30,574 nucleotides of DNA from contig DCVK01000035.1 in assembly GCA_002335385.1 (NCBI GenBank), positions 1 through 30,574 on the forward strand. The letters are read 5' to 3'. This DNA is from Candidatus Aminicenantes bacterium UBA2190. Lineage in GTDB: Bacteria > Acidobacteriota > Aminicenantia > UBA2199. The notes below the pieces were generated by a model. The model saw only the letters and a program-made list of their open reading frames with translations, was not told where the DNA came from and made no database searches. Numbering within the stretch: position 1 is the first letter of the stretch; each line of letters starts with the position of its first letter. Of this stretch, positions 6,913-15,130 are shown one piece after another. The position numbers were made by a program, and so were the translations under genes.

Positions 6913-8216
6913 AAAAGACACTGTTCGCGATCCTTTTGGCTTCGGCCATAGCGCTGCCGGCCGAGGTGACCCTATCCCAGGCCGTGGCCGACGCCTGGGC
7001 CATCAGTCCCGCCCTCGACAGCCAGAGGCTGGAGGCCGAGGCTGCGGCGCTGGCCGGGCAGATCGCCATGCGCCGCCGGCGCTTCGCCGTCCAATTCGGC
7101 GGCGTGTATCGCGCCGGCACCGACCGCATCCAGGTGACGGCCGGCGATTTCCCCTTTTCCCTGGGCCCGCAGGTTTCCCCGGGAACGGTTATCCTGGAGA
7201 CGCCGCGGGACTCGCTTGACTTCAAGCTGTCCCTGCTGCAGCCGCTTTACAGCGGGGGGCTGCTGCGCAGCGCGGTCCGGGCGGAGGCCGCCCGGGGCGC
7301 GGCCGAAAGGGAACTGACGCGCTGGCGGCGGGCTGAACTGGCCGGCCGCGTCAAGTCATCCTATTTCAATTTCCTGATGTTCCGTGGCAAGCGCGACTCG
7401 CTCCTGGCGCTGCTGGCGCGCCTGGAGCACCACCTGGGAAAAGTGGAGCGGCTGCAGGCCGAGGAGCTGGTGCGGCGCTCCGATCTGCTGGAGGCGCGGA
7501 CCAAGGCCGACGAAGTACGGTTGAACCTGCAGGACCTCGAGCAGCTGCTCCAGGCCGAGGACGCGCAGTTCCGCAGCCTGTGCGGCCATGGCCTGGACGA
7601 AGTCGTCCATCGGCCCGGAGAAGCCGCCGACGCCTACGACGTGGCCTGGGCCCGCTTCCTGACCCGCCATCCGCTGTTGCGCTCGCTGGACGAGAGGAAA
7701 GGGGTGGTGGCGGCGCAGAAACGTGCGGCCGCCGCCGCCTACCTGCCGCAGATCGGCGCTTTCGCCGAGGTCCATTACGGCCGGCCGGGCCAGAATTTTT
7801 TCCGCGCTTCCTGGACGTTCTATCTCCAGGGCGGCGTGAGCGTCAGCCTGCCGGTTTTCGACTGGAACCAGCGCCGGGCCCGCCTGGACCTGGCCGGCAT
7901 TGCCGCCCGCCAGCTGGAGAACCAGCGCGCCGACTTCACCCGCGAGAGCGAAAGGGGGCTGCGCCAGTTGTACTCGGCCCTGGAGAGCGCCGCCAGGAAG
8001 CGGCTTCTGCTGGAAGGTATGGCGGCCAACGCCGCTGAGGACACGCGGCTGAAGGAGCGCCTGTACGAGGAGGGCCAGATCGACCACACCGACCTGCTGG
8101 CGGCCATGACCGGCGAGGAAAGATACCAGGCCGAACTCGAGGCGCTGGCGGCGCAGAGCGAACTGCTCAAGGCCGGCATCGACACCCTGGTCGGAAAATG
8201 CGAGGAGGAAGGATGA
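6909..8216 (+). CDS. TolC-like outer-membrane efflux protein
   Basis: A 435-aa outer-membrane factor. The signal peptide (MKKTLFAILLASAIALPAE) is followed by the family-typical opening LSQAVADAWAISPALDSQRLEAEA. Two long alpha-helical coiled regions follow (~120-215 and ~325-430), separated by strand-like segments, as expected for the duplicated TolC fold. Trimers should form the outer-membrane exit duct for the ABC pump encoded downstream. The gene overlaps the TetR gene and the HlyD-like gene by ATGA on both sides. E. coli ybhGFSR does not include its own channel, so this operon encodes a complete tripartite system. Confidence 0.9.
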   Translation: MKKTLFAILLASAIALPAEVTLSQAVADAWAISPALDSQRLEAEAAALAGQIAMRRRRFAVQFGGVYRAGTDRIQVTAGDFPFSLGPQVSPGTVILETPRDSLDFKLSLLQPLYSGGLLRSAVRAEAARGAAERELTRWRRAELAGRVKSSYFNFLMFRGKRDSLLALLARLEHHLGKVERLQAEELVRRSDLLEARTKADEVRLNLQDLEQLLQAEDAQFRSLCGHGLDEVVHRPGEAADAYDVAWARFLTRHPLLRSLDERKGVVAAQKRAAAAAYLPQIGAFAEVHYGRPGQNFFRASWTFYLQGGVSVSLPVFDWNQRRARLDLAGIAARQLENQRADFTRESERGLRQLYSALESAARKRLLLEGMAANAAEDTRLKERLYEEGQIDHTDLLAAMTGEERYQAELEALAAQSELLKAGIDTLVGKCEEEG

Positions 8217-9094
8217 AAAAAACAGCGACGCTCGCCTCATTGATGGTGTGGCTGGTTGCCTGCGGCGGCAACGAACGGCAGATCCGCGCCCCCGGGGTCG
8301 TCGACGGCGAGATCGCCGGCGTCCGGGTCCTGGCGGCCGGCACCCTCGATCGCCTCCTGGTGCGGGAAGGCCAGGCCGTCGGCAAGGGCGACCCGGTGGC
8401 GGAGATGAACCGCGACAAGGTGCGCAACCGCCGGGAGGAGCTGGCCCTCATGGATCGCGATGTCGCCAACAACGAGACCCGCGCCCGGGAGAAGCGCCGG
8501 CTGCTGCTGGCCAACCAGCTCTACTGGCGGGAGCAGGTGGAGCGCTTCGAGCGGCTGAAGCAGAGCCGCTCCATATCCGGGGACCAGCTGGAAAAATCGC
8601 GCCTGCAGCTGAAGGAGGCGCAAACCGCCCTGTTCGAGCTCGACAGCTCGCTGGAGGCGCTGCAGATCCAGAGGGAACGCATCGCCAACCAGCGCCAGGC
8701 GCTGGATCTCGCCGAAAAGGACCTGCTGCTGCAATCGCCGGTTTCCGGCGTGGTGCTGGAGACCTTTGCCGCCCCGGGGGAGACCGTCATGCCCGGAGCC
8801 GCCGTGGCCGACATCCTCGACCTCTCCAGCCTGTTCGTCGACGTGTTCATCGAGGAGAAGGAGATCGCGGCGCTGAAGCTCGGCCAGCAGGCCGTCATTT
8901 TTGTCGACGGCATGACAAACCGCACCTTTTCCGGCCGCATCGCCTTTTTCGGCCGCAAGGCCGAATTTTCCCCCAAGTACATCGTCGCCGAGAAGGAGCG
9001 CCAGGCGCTCCTCTACCAGGTCAAGGTCGGGATCGACGCTGACCTGGATGTTTTCAAGATCGGCATGCCGGTCACGGTCGTTTTCGCCAGGTAG
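8213..9094 (+). CDS. HlyD-family periplasmic adaptor lipoprotein (YbhG-like)
   Basis: A 293-aa membrane-fusion protein. The N-terminus ends in the lipobox LVAC, so Cys at residue 17 is probably lipidated and the protein anchored to the inner membrane. It then shows the biotinyl-lipoyl half motif (VRVLAAGTLDRLLVREGQAV), a helical hairpin (~65-165), the second lipoyl half (LQSPVSGVVLETFAAPGETV) and a beta-barrel domain. It should connect the ABC permeases to the TolC-like channel. ATG 8213 is chosen over ATG 8198 because the GAGGAGG stretch lies just ahead of it and because it gives a proper lipoprotein signal. Confidence 0.9.
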   Translation: MKKTATLASLMVWLVACGGNERQIRAPGVVDGEIAGVRVLAAGTLDRLLVREGQAVGKGDPVAEMNRDKVRNRREELALMDRDVANNETRAREKRRLLLANQLYWREQVERFERLKQSRSISGDQLEKSRLQLKEAQTALFELDSSLEALQIQRERIANQRQALDLAEKDLLLQSPVSGVVLETFAAPGETVMPGAAVADILDLSSLFVDVFIEEKEIAALKLGQQAVIFVDGMTNRTFSGRIAFFGRKAEFSPKYIVAEKERQALLYQVKVGIDADLDVFKIGMPVTVVFAR

Positions 9095-9102
9095 GGAAGG
9101 GC

Positions 9103-9993
9103 ATGGTCCGGTTCCAGGAAATATCCAAGGCCTTCGGCGCCATCCGCGCCGTGGACCGCGTCTCCCTGGAGATCGCCCCGGCCGCGATCACCATCCTGGC
9201 CGGCGCCGACGGCGTCGGCAAGTCGACCCTCTTCAAGATGCTGGTCGGACTGGTCAAGAAGGACTCCGGCGCCATCCTGCTGAACGGCGCGGAGGTGGGC
9301 GACGACTATTCCCGGGTCACCTCCGTCTGCGGCTACATGCCCGAGAAGTTCTCCCTTTACGCCGACCTGAGCGTCGAGGAGAACATGGATTTTTTCGCCG
9401 CCGTCCAGCAGGTGCCGGAGCCACGGCGCCGGGAGCTGAAGCAGCGGCTTCTCGAGCGCACGGGGATGGCGCCGTTCCGCCGCCGCCGCGCCGGCGCCCT
9501 TTCCGGGGGCATGAAGCAGAAGCTGGCCCTCTCGACCATCCTGCTCTCCTCGCCGCAGCTGATCATTCTGGACGAGCCGACCACCGGCGTCGACCCGCTT
9601 TCGCGCATCGAGTTCTTCGCCATCATCGAGGAGCTGAAGCGCGAGGGCAGGACCATCGTCATGTCGACCCCCTATCTCGACGAGGCCGAAAAGGGGGATC
9701 ATATCGTCCTGCTGCGCGGCGGCCGGGTGCTGCGCCAGGACTCGATCGCCGGGCTGCGCCGCGCCTTCCCGGCGCGCATGTTCCGCATCCTGCCGCGCGG
9801 CAACGTCTTCGCGGCCATGCAGGGCATCGCCGCCGACCCCGAGCTGGCCGGCCGGGCGTACCTGCGCGGCAAGTTCATCCGCTGCCTGCAGGAGGGCGCG
9901 GAGAACCCCGGCGCCCGCATCCCGCACCTGGAGATGGTCGAGGAGCGGCCGACGCTGGAGGACATGTACATCTATTACGAGAGGCAGGCATGA
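9103..9993 (+). CDS. ABC transporter ATP-binding protein, first NBD (YbhF N-half-like)
   Basis: A 296-aa ATPase. Walker A is GADGVGKS (34-41), the signature LSGGM (133-137) is canonical and Walker B ends LIILDEP with the catalytic Glu at 158. Two conserved positions differ: the Q-loop residue is Glu81 (GYMPEKF) and the switch histidine is Pro190 (MSTPYLDEAE). It pairs with the ATPase encoded next, whose defects are complementary. In E. coli YbhF both NBDs are fused in one protein; here they are two genes overlapping by ATGA. Drug-efflux ATPases of this DrrA/YbhF type drive ABC-2 permeases. Confidence 0.9.
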   Translation: MVRFQEISKAFGAIRAVDRVSLEIAPAAITILAGADGVGKSTLFKMLVGLVKKDSGAILLNGAEVGDDYSRVTSVCGYMPEKFSLYADLSVEENMDFFAAVQQVPEPRRRELKQRLLERTGMAPFRRRRAGALSGGMKQKLALSTILLSSPQLIILDEPTTGVDPLSRIEFFAIIEELKREGRTIVMSTPYLDEAEKGDHIVLLRGGRVLRQDSIAGLRRAFPARMFRILPRGNVFAAMQGIAADPELAGRAYLRGKFIRCLQEGAENPGARIPHLEMVEERPTLEDMYIYYERQA

Positions 9994-10730
9994 GCGGCGC
10001 CGCGCCCGCCATCGAGGTCCGCGACCTGCGCAAGGACTTCGGCCGCTTCCAGGCCGTCAAGGGGGTCTCCTTCGACGTGGCCGGTGGGGAGATCGTGGGC
10101 TTTCTCGGCCCCAACGGCGCCGGCAAGACCACGACCATCAAGATGATCACCGGGCTGCTGAAGATCACCTCCGGCACGGTGCGCGTCGAGGGCCTCGACA
10201 TCCGGGAACACGCGGCCGCGGCCAAAAAAAAAATGGGATACATGTCGCAGAAGTTCTCGCTCTACCCGCTGCTCACGGCGCTGGAGAACATCGATTTCTT
10301 CGGCGGCATCTCGGGTCTGAGCCTTGAGGAGAGGCGCCGGCACGCGGCGCGCATCCGCGAAGAGGTGCCGCAGGCCGTGCTGCGCCAGAAGGTGCTGGAC
10401 ATCCCCCCCGGCATCCGCCAGAAGGTGGCCATGTTCGTCTGCCTCATGCCCGATCCCGGGATCATCCTGCTCGACGAACCGACCTCGGGGGTCGATCCCG
10501 AGGCGCGGCGGCTGTTCTGGAACGACATCTACGGCCTGAAGACGCGGGGCAAGACCCTGCTGGTCTCCACCCACAACCTCGACGAGGCCGAATACTGCGA
10601 CCGCATCCTCATTCTTCATAACGGCGAGCTGATCGCCGCCGGCGAGCCGGATGAGCTGCTGCGCCGGCACGGCAAGGCCGATATCGAGGAACTGTTCAAG
10701 GACGCGATCCACGATCATGGGCAGAATTAA
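9990..10730 (+). CDS. ABC transporter ATP-binding protein, second NBD (YbhF C-half-like)
   Basis: A 246-aa ATPase. Walker A is GPNGAGKT (40-47), the Q-loop has Gln87 (GYMSQKF), Walker B ends IILLDEP (Glu163) and the switch histidine is present (His195, VSTHNLDEAE). The ABC signature is degenerate: PPGI at 139-142 replaces SGG. Together with the preceding ATPase this predicts a heterodimer with one canonical and one degenerate ATP site. ATG 9990 overlaps the upstream stop (ATGA). Its own stop lies 14 nt inside the first permease gene. Confidence 0.9.
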   Translation: MSGAAPAIEVRDLRKDFGRFQAVKGVSFDVAGGEIVGFLGPNGAGKTTTIKMITGLLKITSGTVRVEGLDIREHAAAAKKKMGYMSQKFSLYPLLTALENIDFFGGISGLSLEERRRHAARIREEVPQAVLRQKVLDIPPGIRQKVAMFVCLMPDPGIILLDEPTSGVDPEARRLFWNDIYGLKTRGKTLLVSTHNLDEAEYCDRILILHNGELIAAGEPDELLRRHGKADIEELFKDAIHDHGQN

Positions 10731-11838
10731 GGCCATCATCCGCAAGGAGTTCCTGCACATCCTGCGCGACCCGCGCAGCCTGACCCTGGTCTTCATCATC
10801 CCCCTGATCCAGATCTTCATCCTCGGCTACTCGGTCTCCTACGACCTGGACCGCGTCGAGGTCGCGGTGATCGACCTTTCCCAGGGCGGGACTTCGCGGC
10901 AGCTGGCGCGCGCCTTTGCCGCCAGCCCGGTGTTCCAGGTCCGCTCGCGCTCCGCCGATGGCGGGGCGCTCTCGCCGGCCGAGGCCGAGGACATGCTGCG
11001 CCAGGGGCTGGTGCGCGAGGTGATCGTCATCCCGGCCGGCTTCGACCGCCTCGCCGCCGCCGGCCGCCAGGCGGAAGTCGGGCTGATCATCGACGGCAGC
11101 GACGTCAACGTGGCCAACCTGGTCTACCAGTACAGCGAGCGCGTCATCCTGGATTTCAACGCGGCCAGGATGGGCAGCGCCGGGCTGCTGAAGATCGGCA
11201 CCCAGATGCACTTCAACCCCGAGGCCCGCAGCCGCTTCTTCTTCATCCCCGGGCTGGTCGCCGTCATCCTGCTGATGATCTCCGCCATGCTGACCTCGCT
11301 GAGCATCACCCGCGAGCGCGAGACGGGCTCGCTCTCCTTGCTGTTCATCTCGCCGCTGAAATCGGTCGAGATCATCGTCGGCAAGACGATCCCCTACATT
11401 TTCGTCGCCCTGCTCGACGGCGCCGTCATCCTGCTCTTCGCCCGCTTCTGGTTCGGCATTCCCTTCCGCGGCGCCCTGCCGGTGCTGCTGGCCTTCGGCC
11501 TGCTCTACATCGTCGCCGGCCTGGCCCTGGGCATCCTGATCTCGACCGTGGCGCCCACCCAGACCACGGCCATGCTGGCCGCCCTGCTGATCACCATGCT
11601 GCCCTCGTTCCTGCTGTCGGGCTTCATCTTCCCCCTCGATTCCCTGAGCCCGGTGCTGCGCGCGATCTCCTACGTTGTCCCGGCCACCTATTTCCTGCGC
11701 ATCATCCGCGGCGTGATCCTCAAGGGCGCCGAGCTGCGCCACTTTCTCTTCGACGGCGCCATGCTGGCGGCGTACAGCCTGCTGCTGCTCGCCGTCGCCA
11801 TCCGCAAATTCGCCGGCCAGCGCAAGGCGGCCCAATGA
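10717..11838 (+). CDS. ABC-2 type permease (YbhS/YbhR-like), first subunit
   Basis: A 373-aa inner-membrane protein. It begins with a cytoplasmic stretch (IIRKEFLHILRDPRSLTLVF) that is characteristic of the family and continues into the first membrane helix (~22-42). A periplasmic domain of about 140 residues follows, then five C-terminal helices (from about residue 180). The ABC-2 motif region contains RERETGSLSLLFISPL. It should form the transmembrane channel with the next gene product. ATG 10717 overlaps the end of the ATPase gene by 14 nt. The transported substrate is unknown; drugs, cations or lipophilic compounds are usual for this family. Confidence 0.9.
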   Translation: MGRIKAIIRKEFLHILRDPRSLTLVFIIPLIQIFILGYSVSYDLDRVEVAVIDLSQGGTSRQLARAFAASPVFQVRSRSADGGALSPAEAEDMLRQGLVREVIVIPAGFDRLAAAGRQAEVGLIIDGSDVNVANLVYQYSERVILDFNAARMGSAGLLKIGTQMHFNPEARSRFFFIPGLVAVILLMISAMLTSLSITRERETGSLSLLFISPLKSVEIIVGKTIPYIFVALLDGAVILLFARFWFGIPFRGALPVLLAFGLLYIVAGLALGILISTVAPTQTTAMLAALLITMLPSFLLSGFIFPLDSLSPVLRAISYVVPATYFLRIIRGVILKGAELRHFLFDGAMLAAYSLLLLAVAIRKFAGQRKAAQ

Positions 11839-12938
11839 AGCTGCGCCACCTGGTCAAAAAGGAACTGATCGAGGTCGTGCGCCAGAAGGAACTGCTGTTC
11901 CTGATGCTCGTCTCGCCGGTGATCCAGATCATCGTCCTGGGCTACGTCGTCTCCAGCGACATCCGCAACGTGCCGGTGGGCATCGTCAACCTGTCGGGCG
12001 GGCAGGCGGCCACGCGCGTCATCGAGCGCGTGCGCCGCTCGCCGCTGTTCAACGTGCGCTTCGAAAGCGCCCGCAACGAGGACTCCCTGGACCGGCTCAA
12101 GAAGGGGGAGGTGAAGACCGTCATCGTCTTCCGCGACGCCCTGGACCGCAAGCGCGGGGCGTCGGCCTATCCCGAGGTGCAGGTGCTCATGGACGGCATC
12201 GACGCCAACACGGCCATGATCGCCTCCGGCTATTTCAGCGGCATCATCAAGGGCTACATCCTGGACGACATGGAGAAAAAGGGGCGCGGGCTGCCGGTGG
12301 CGGCCCGGCCGCTGTTCCGCTTCAACCCGCAGCTGCGCGGCATCAACACCATGGGGCCGGGGATCGTCGCCTTCCTGCTGACCATCATCACCCTGTTCAT
12401 GACCTCCACCTCGCTGGTGCGCGAGAAGGAGCAGCAGACCCTTGACACGCTGCTCATGTCGCCGCTGGGCGCCCTGGAGATCTACGTGGGCAAGGCGCTG
12501 CCGGCGATCCTGGTCGGGCTGGTCGACATGCTCATCGGCCTGGCGGTCGTGGTCCTGTGGTTCGGCATCCCCTTCCGCGGCGGCGTTCCCGTCCTGTTCC
12601 TGGCCGCCCTGGTCTACCTGACGGCCATCCTCTCCTATGCCCTGCTGATCTCGGTCCTCTCCTCCACGGCGCAGCAGGCGATGTTCTTCTCCTGGTTCTC
12701 GCTGATCATCTTCCTCCTGATGTCGGGATTCTTCACGCCGGTGGACAACATTCCCTACCCGCTGCGCCTGCTGGCCGACATCAATCCCATGCGCTACCTG
12801 GTGCAGATCATCCGCGAGATCTTCCTCAAGGGCAACGGCATCGCCTATTTTTGGAAAGAGCTCCTGGCCATGGGCGCCATCGCCGTCACCCTGGTCTCCA
12901 TCTCGCTGCTGAACTTCAAGCGCTTCATTTCGAAATGA
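11835..12938 (+). CDS. ABC-2 type permease (YbhR/YbhS-like), second subunit
   Basis: A 367-aa paralogue of the preceding permease with the same layout. A cytoplasmic start (LRHLVKKELIEVVRQKELLF) leads to one helix, a periplasmic domain, then five helices with REKEQQTLDTLLMSPLGALE at the ABC-2 motif. It overlaps its partner by ATGA and is the last gene of the operon. No clear plus-strand terminator follows. The hairpin after the stop has its T-run only on the other strand. Confidence 0.9.
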   Translation: MKLRHLVKKELIEVVRQKELLFLMLVSPVIQIIVLGYVVSSDIRNVPVGIVNLSGGQAATRVIERVRRSPLFNVRFESARNEDSLDRLKKGEVKTVIVFRDALDRKRGASAYPEVQVLMDGIDANTAMIASGYFSGIIKGYILDDMEKKGRGLPVAARPLFRFNPQLRGINTMGPGIVAFLLTIITLFMTSTSLVREKEQQTLDTLLMSPLGALEIYVGKALPAILVGLVDMLIGLAVVVLWFGIPFRGGVPVLFLAALVYLTAILSYALLISVLSSTAQQAMFFSWFSLIIFLLMSGFFTPVDNIPYPLRLLADINPMRYLVQIIREIFLKGNGIAYFWKELLAMGAIAVTLVSISLLNFKRFISK

Positions 12939-12964
12939 AAAAAACCGCGGCCCGGGGGCCGCGG
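12938..12964 (-). terminator. Rho-independent terminator of the minus-strand sigma-factor operon
   Basis: An 8-bp perfect stem, CCGCGGCC (12945-12952) with GGCCGCGG (12957-12964). On the minus strand it is followed by seven Ts (12944-12938). It lies about 80 nt beyond the last gene of the minus-strand operon and abuts the stop codon of the convergent permease gene. Confidence 0.85.
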
Positions 12965-13040
12965 TCGGGAAAAGGGGGGCAGGAGTCAGGCCGGGGGGAA
13001 AAGGGGATCGCCTTCCCCCTGCCGGGACCAACAGCGATTT

Positions 13041-13595
13041 TCAGTCTTGCGATCCCTCCGGCTCCGGCTCGTCCAAGGGGGCGGGCGGCGCCATGGCCGG
13101 CCGGCCCTTGTCGTCCTGGCGGGGAAGCAGGCCCGGGCGGAACCTGGCCTTCATCTTCTCCAGTTTTCGGACCTGCTCGTCAGTCAGGATGTCGCGCACG
13201 TCGAGCAGGTAGTTGAGGTGATCGACCTGCAGGTCGGTGCGCTTGTTGCCGATCTCGCGGGCCAGCTTCTCCATCTGGCGGCGGTCGATGCGCTGGCCCC
13301 TGAGCAGGGAGGCGAACTTGAGCTCCAGCACCTTGATGTCGGAGCCCCGGCGGATGGCGCTCTCCTCGTAGGCCAGCATCAGGTCCTCGATCTTCTGCTC
13401 CTGCTGGGCGCTCAGGCCGATCCCGTCCTTCAGGTGCAGGATGAAGCGGGCTTCGAAAAGGTTGTTCTCCGCCATGTGCAGGCCGAACCTCAGGCTGTTC
13501 AGCAGGCTGGGGCGCAGCCGCCTGCCGTCCTGCGCCGGGGCCAGGGAGGCCAGCAGCAGCACCATGACCAGCAGGATAATGACGCGTTTATTCAT
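13041..13595 (-). CDS. Periplasmic Spy/CpxP-like protein
   Basis: A 184-aa exported protein. The signal peptide (MNKRVIILLVMVLLLASLAP) is followed by an all-helical body carrying LSAQQEQKIEDL and LTDEQVRKLEKMK, two copies of the LTxxQ-type motif of Spy, CpxP and ZraP proteins. A proline-rich acidic tail follows. Such proteins act in the periplasm as chaperones or metal/stress sensors. ATG 13595 has GGAGG 5 nt upstream; an in-frame ATG at 13616 would spoil the signal peptide. It is the last of four overlapping genes (sigma, anti-sigma and two of this class) and probably an effector or second sensor. Confidence 0.8.
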   Translation of the reverse strand: MNKRVIILLVMVLLLASLAPAQDGRRLRPSLLNSLRFGLHMAENNLFEARFILHLKDGIGLSAQQEQKIEDLMLAYEESAIRRGSDIKVLELKFASLLRGQRIDRRQMEKLAREIGNKRTDLQVDHLNYLLDVRDILTDEQVRKLEKMKARFRPGLLPRQDDKGRPAMAPPAPLDEPEPEGSQD

Positions 13596-14049
13596 GAGGT
13601 CCTCCTTTTTTGGCATCGCGAGCGAAAAAGAACCAGTTGCGGCTCAGCCGATAGAGCATGTCCAGGCGCTGCTCCGGTTCGAGGATGTCGCTGATCTGGA
13701 GCAGGGCGGCGATGAAGTCCCGGTTCAGCTGGTTCTCCAGGCCGTTCAGATCCTCGATGCGGGCGGCGATCTTCTCCCGGTCGCCGTGCGGCTGGCCGAG
13801 CTCCTCGATGATCTCCACCCGCTTGTCCAGGATGTCCTCCTTGAAGAGGATGGAATTGATCCTGAACTTGCGGACGATCTCGCGCACCCTGGCGTCCTGC
13901 CGGGCGTCGAGGCCGAAATCGCCCTTGAACTCCCGGGGCGGCGCCGGCGGGCGCTGGCGTCCCCGCTGGTAGATGAAGGCGGCCAGGAACGCCAGGTTCA
14001 GGGCCAGGGAAACGGTCAGCAGCGGAAGAATGGCCTTGCTCTTGTTCAT
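13588..14049 (-). CDS. Membrane-anchored Spy/CpxP-like (CnrX-type) periplasmic protein
   Basis: A 153-aa protein. The N-terminal hydrophobic segment (ILPLLTVSLALNLAFLAAFI) is probably an uncleaved anchor or signal. It is followed by a helical periplasmic domain with LDARQDARVREIV and a late LEPEQRLDMLYRL, the LTxxQ-like motifs. The start ATG 14049 overlaps the anti-sigma stop (ATGA) and the stop overlaps the next start. Position and fold recall CnrX, the periplasmic metal sensor that controls the CnrY anti-sigma / CnrH sigma pair in Cupriavidus. A sensory role here is inferred from that context. No His/Cys-rich metal site is obvious. Confidence 0.72.
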   Translation of the reverse strand: MNKSKAILPLLTVSLALNLAFLAAFIYQRGRQRPPAPPREFKGDFGLDARQDARVREIVRKFRINSILFKEDILDKRVEIIEELGQPHGDREKIAARIEDLNGLENQLNRDFIAALLQISDILEPEQRLDMLYRLSRNWFFFARDAKKGGPHE

Positions 14050-14486
14050 GGCCGCTTCCTCGTGAACTGGCGCAGGGTGTCTTCCTGGACCGTCAGCAAG
14101 CCCAGGTCCTGCCGCTCCAGCAGCACGGAAGTGAAGGTGACCGCGGGCAGCCTTTCCGCGTCCTGCCGGTCGAGCGCCGATTTCTGCAGGAAAAATCCCG
14201 CCAGGAAGACCGTGATGAAAAGCGCCGCGAAGGCGGCGGCCTGCAGCAGGCGGTTCTTCCCCGCCGGACGCGGCCGCAGGCCGGCCATGATCCGGGTGGA
14301 GAAAAACGGATCGACCGCGGCAGGCGGCAGCCCGAGCAGGCGCTGCTCCAGGTCCCTCAGTGCGTCCCATTCGGCACGGCAGGCGCCGCACTCGCGCAGG
14401 TGGAGCTCCACCTGCCGGACCTGCGGGGCAGCGAGCTCCTTGTCCTGGAAGGCGCTGAGCCTGCGGATGGTCATTCGGCAATTCAT
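14046..14486 (-). CDS. Anti-sigma factor with zinc-finger (zf-HC2) domain
   Basis: A 146-aa single-pass membrane protein. The cytoplasmic N-terminus has the ZAS-type zinc motif: Cys3 and, at ~29-36, HLRECGACR giving H-x3-C-x2-C. A transmembrane helix (LLQAAAFAALFITVFLAGFF, ~75-95) and a periplasmic tail of about 50 residues follow. It should hold the ECF sigma factor encoded immediately upstream (ATGA overlap) until an envelope signal arrives. The next two genes encode periplasmic proteins that could deliver that signal. Start ATG 14486 is fixed by the overlap. Confidence 0.87.
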   Translation of the reverse strand: MNCRMTIRRLSAFQDKELAAPQVRQVELHLRECGACRAEWDALRDLEQRLLGLPPAAVDPFFSTRIMAGLRPRPAGKNRLLQAAAFAALFITVFLAGFFLQKSALDRQDAERLPAVTFTSVLLERQDLGLLTVQEDTLRQFTRKRP

Positions 14487-15082
14487 TTTTCCCTCGCTTC
14501 TACAACAGGCTCGTTGCCGCTTTCTTGCAGGCGGATGCCTTTTCTGAGACGGGCCTTGGCCCGCGATATGAGCGTTTCGATCTTGGGCACCGACCAGCCG
14601 GTCACGCCGGCGATCTGCTTGTAGGAGAATTCCAGGTAGACCTTGAGGACCAGGGCCAGGCGCTGCTCCACCGGGAGCCGGCGCAGCTGGCGCGTCAGGG
14701 CTTGCTCGCGCTCGCCCTGCTCCATGGGCGAAAGGCGGGGCGGGTCCCGGCGCAGGGGCAGGCGGTCCAGTTCGTGCCCCAGCAGGCGCGAGAAGAAGAC
14801 GGTGCGCTTCCGGCGCTTGAGCCAATTCAGGGTCATGTTGCGGGCGATCTTGAAGATGAAGGCCGAGAAGTTGTTCTCGCGCCGGTAGTAGGGCAGGTGT
14901 TCGAAGATCTTCAGGAAAACGTCCTGGGCGATGGCGCGGGCCTCGTCGCCGTCCTCGGTCATGCGCGCGACGAAGTGGATGATGCGCTGCGAGTAGCGCC
15001 GGACCAGGATCTCGAAGTCACGGTCGCGGCCGCCCAGGACGGAGCTGACGACCTCGTCATCGGTCAGCTGGGGATCATCCAT
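14483..15082 (-). CDS. ECF-type RNA polymerase sigma factor
   Basis: A 199-aa sigma-70 family protein with region 2 (residues ~22-95, including YSQRIIHFVARMT and FIFKIARNMTLNWLKRRKR) and region 4 (~130-180, including LPVEQRLALVLKVYLEFSYK). No region 1.1 or region 3 is present, as expected for ECF sigmas. It directs RNA polymerase to a stress regulon. The gene is first in a four-gene cassette joined by short overlaps. No promoter of its own is evident within the 48 nt to the upstream gene, only a hairpin (15099-15123), so read-through from rpoZ is possible. Confidence 0.92.
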   Translation of the reverse strand: MDDPQLTDDEVVSSVLGGRDRDFEILVRRYSQRIIHFVARMTEDGDEARAIAQDVFLKIFEHLPYYRRENNFSAFIFKIARNMTLNWLKRRKRTVFFSRLLGHELDRLPLRRDPPRLSPMEQGEREQALTRQLRRLPVEQRLALVLKVYLEFSYKQIAGVTGWSVPKIETLISRAKARLRKGIRLQESGNEPVVEAREK

Positions 15083-15098
15083 GGGACTGGCAACATCC

Positions 15099-15123
15099 GG
15101 GCGGCGTTTTTCTTGCGCCGCCC
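15099..15123. promoter_or_regulatory. Perfect stem-loop between gmhB-like and sigma-factor genes
   Basis: GGGCGGCG (15099-15106) pairs perfectly with CGCCGCCC (15116-15123), with a 9-nt loop. There is no T-run after the stem on either strand, so a simple terminator is unlikely. A partial attenuator, RNA-processing site or operator in front of the sigma gene are the options. Confidence 0.55.
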
Positions 15124-15130
15124 GCTGCCC

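Noticed and set aside
12938..12964. Terminator for the plus-strand efflux operon
   Set aside because: The T-run is on the minus strand only; on the plus strand the stem is followed by TCGGGAAAA.
15099..15123. Rho-independent terminator between the gmhB-like and sigma genes
   Set aside because: The stem is perfect but no T-run follows on either strand, so it was listed as a stem-loop of unknown role instead.
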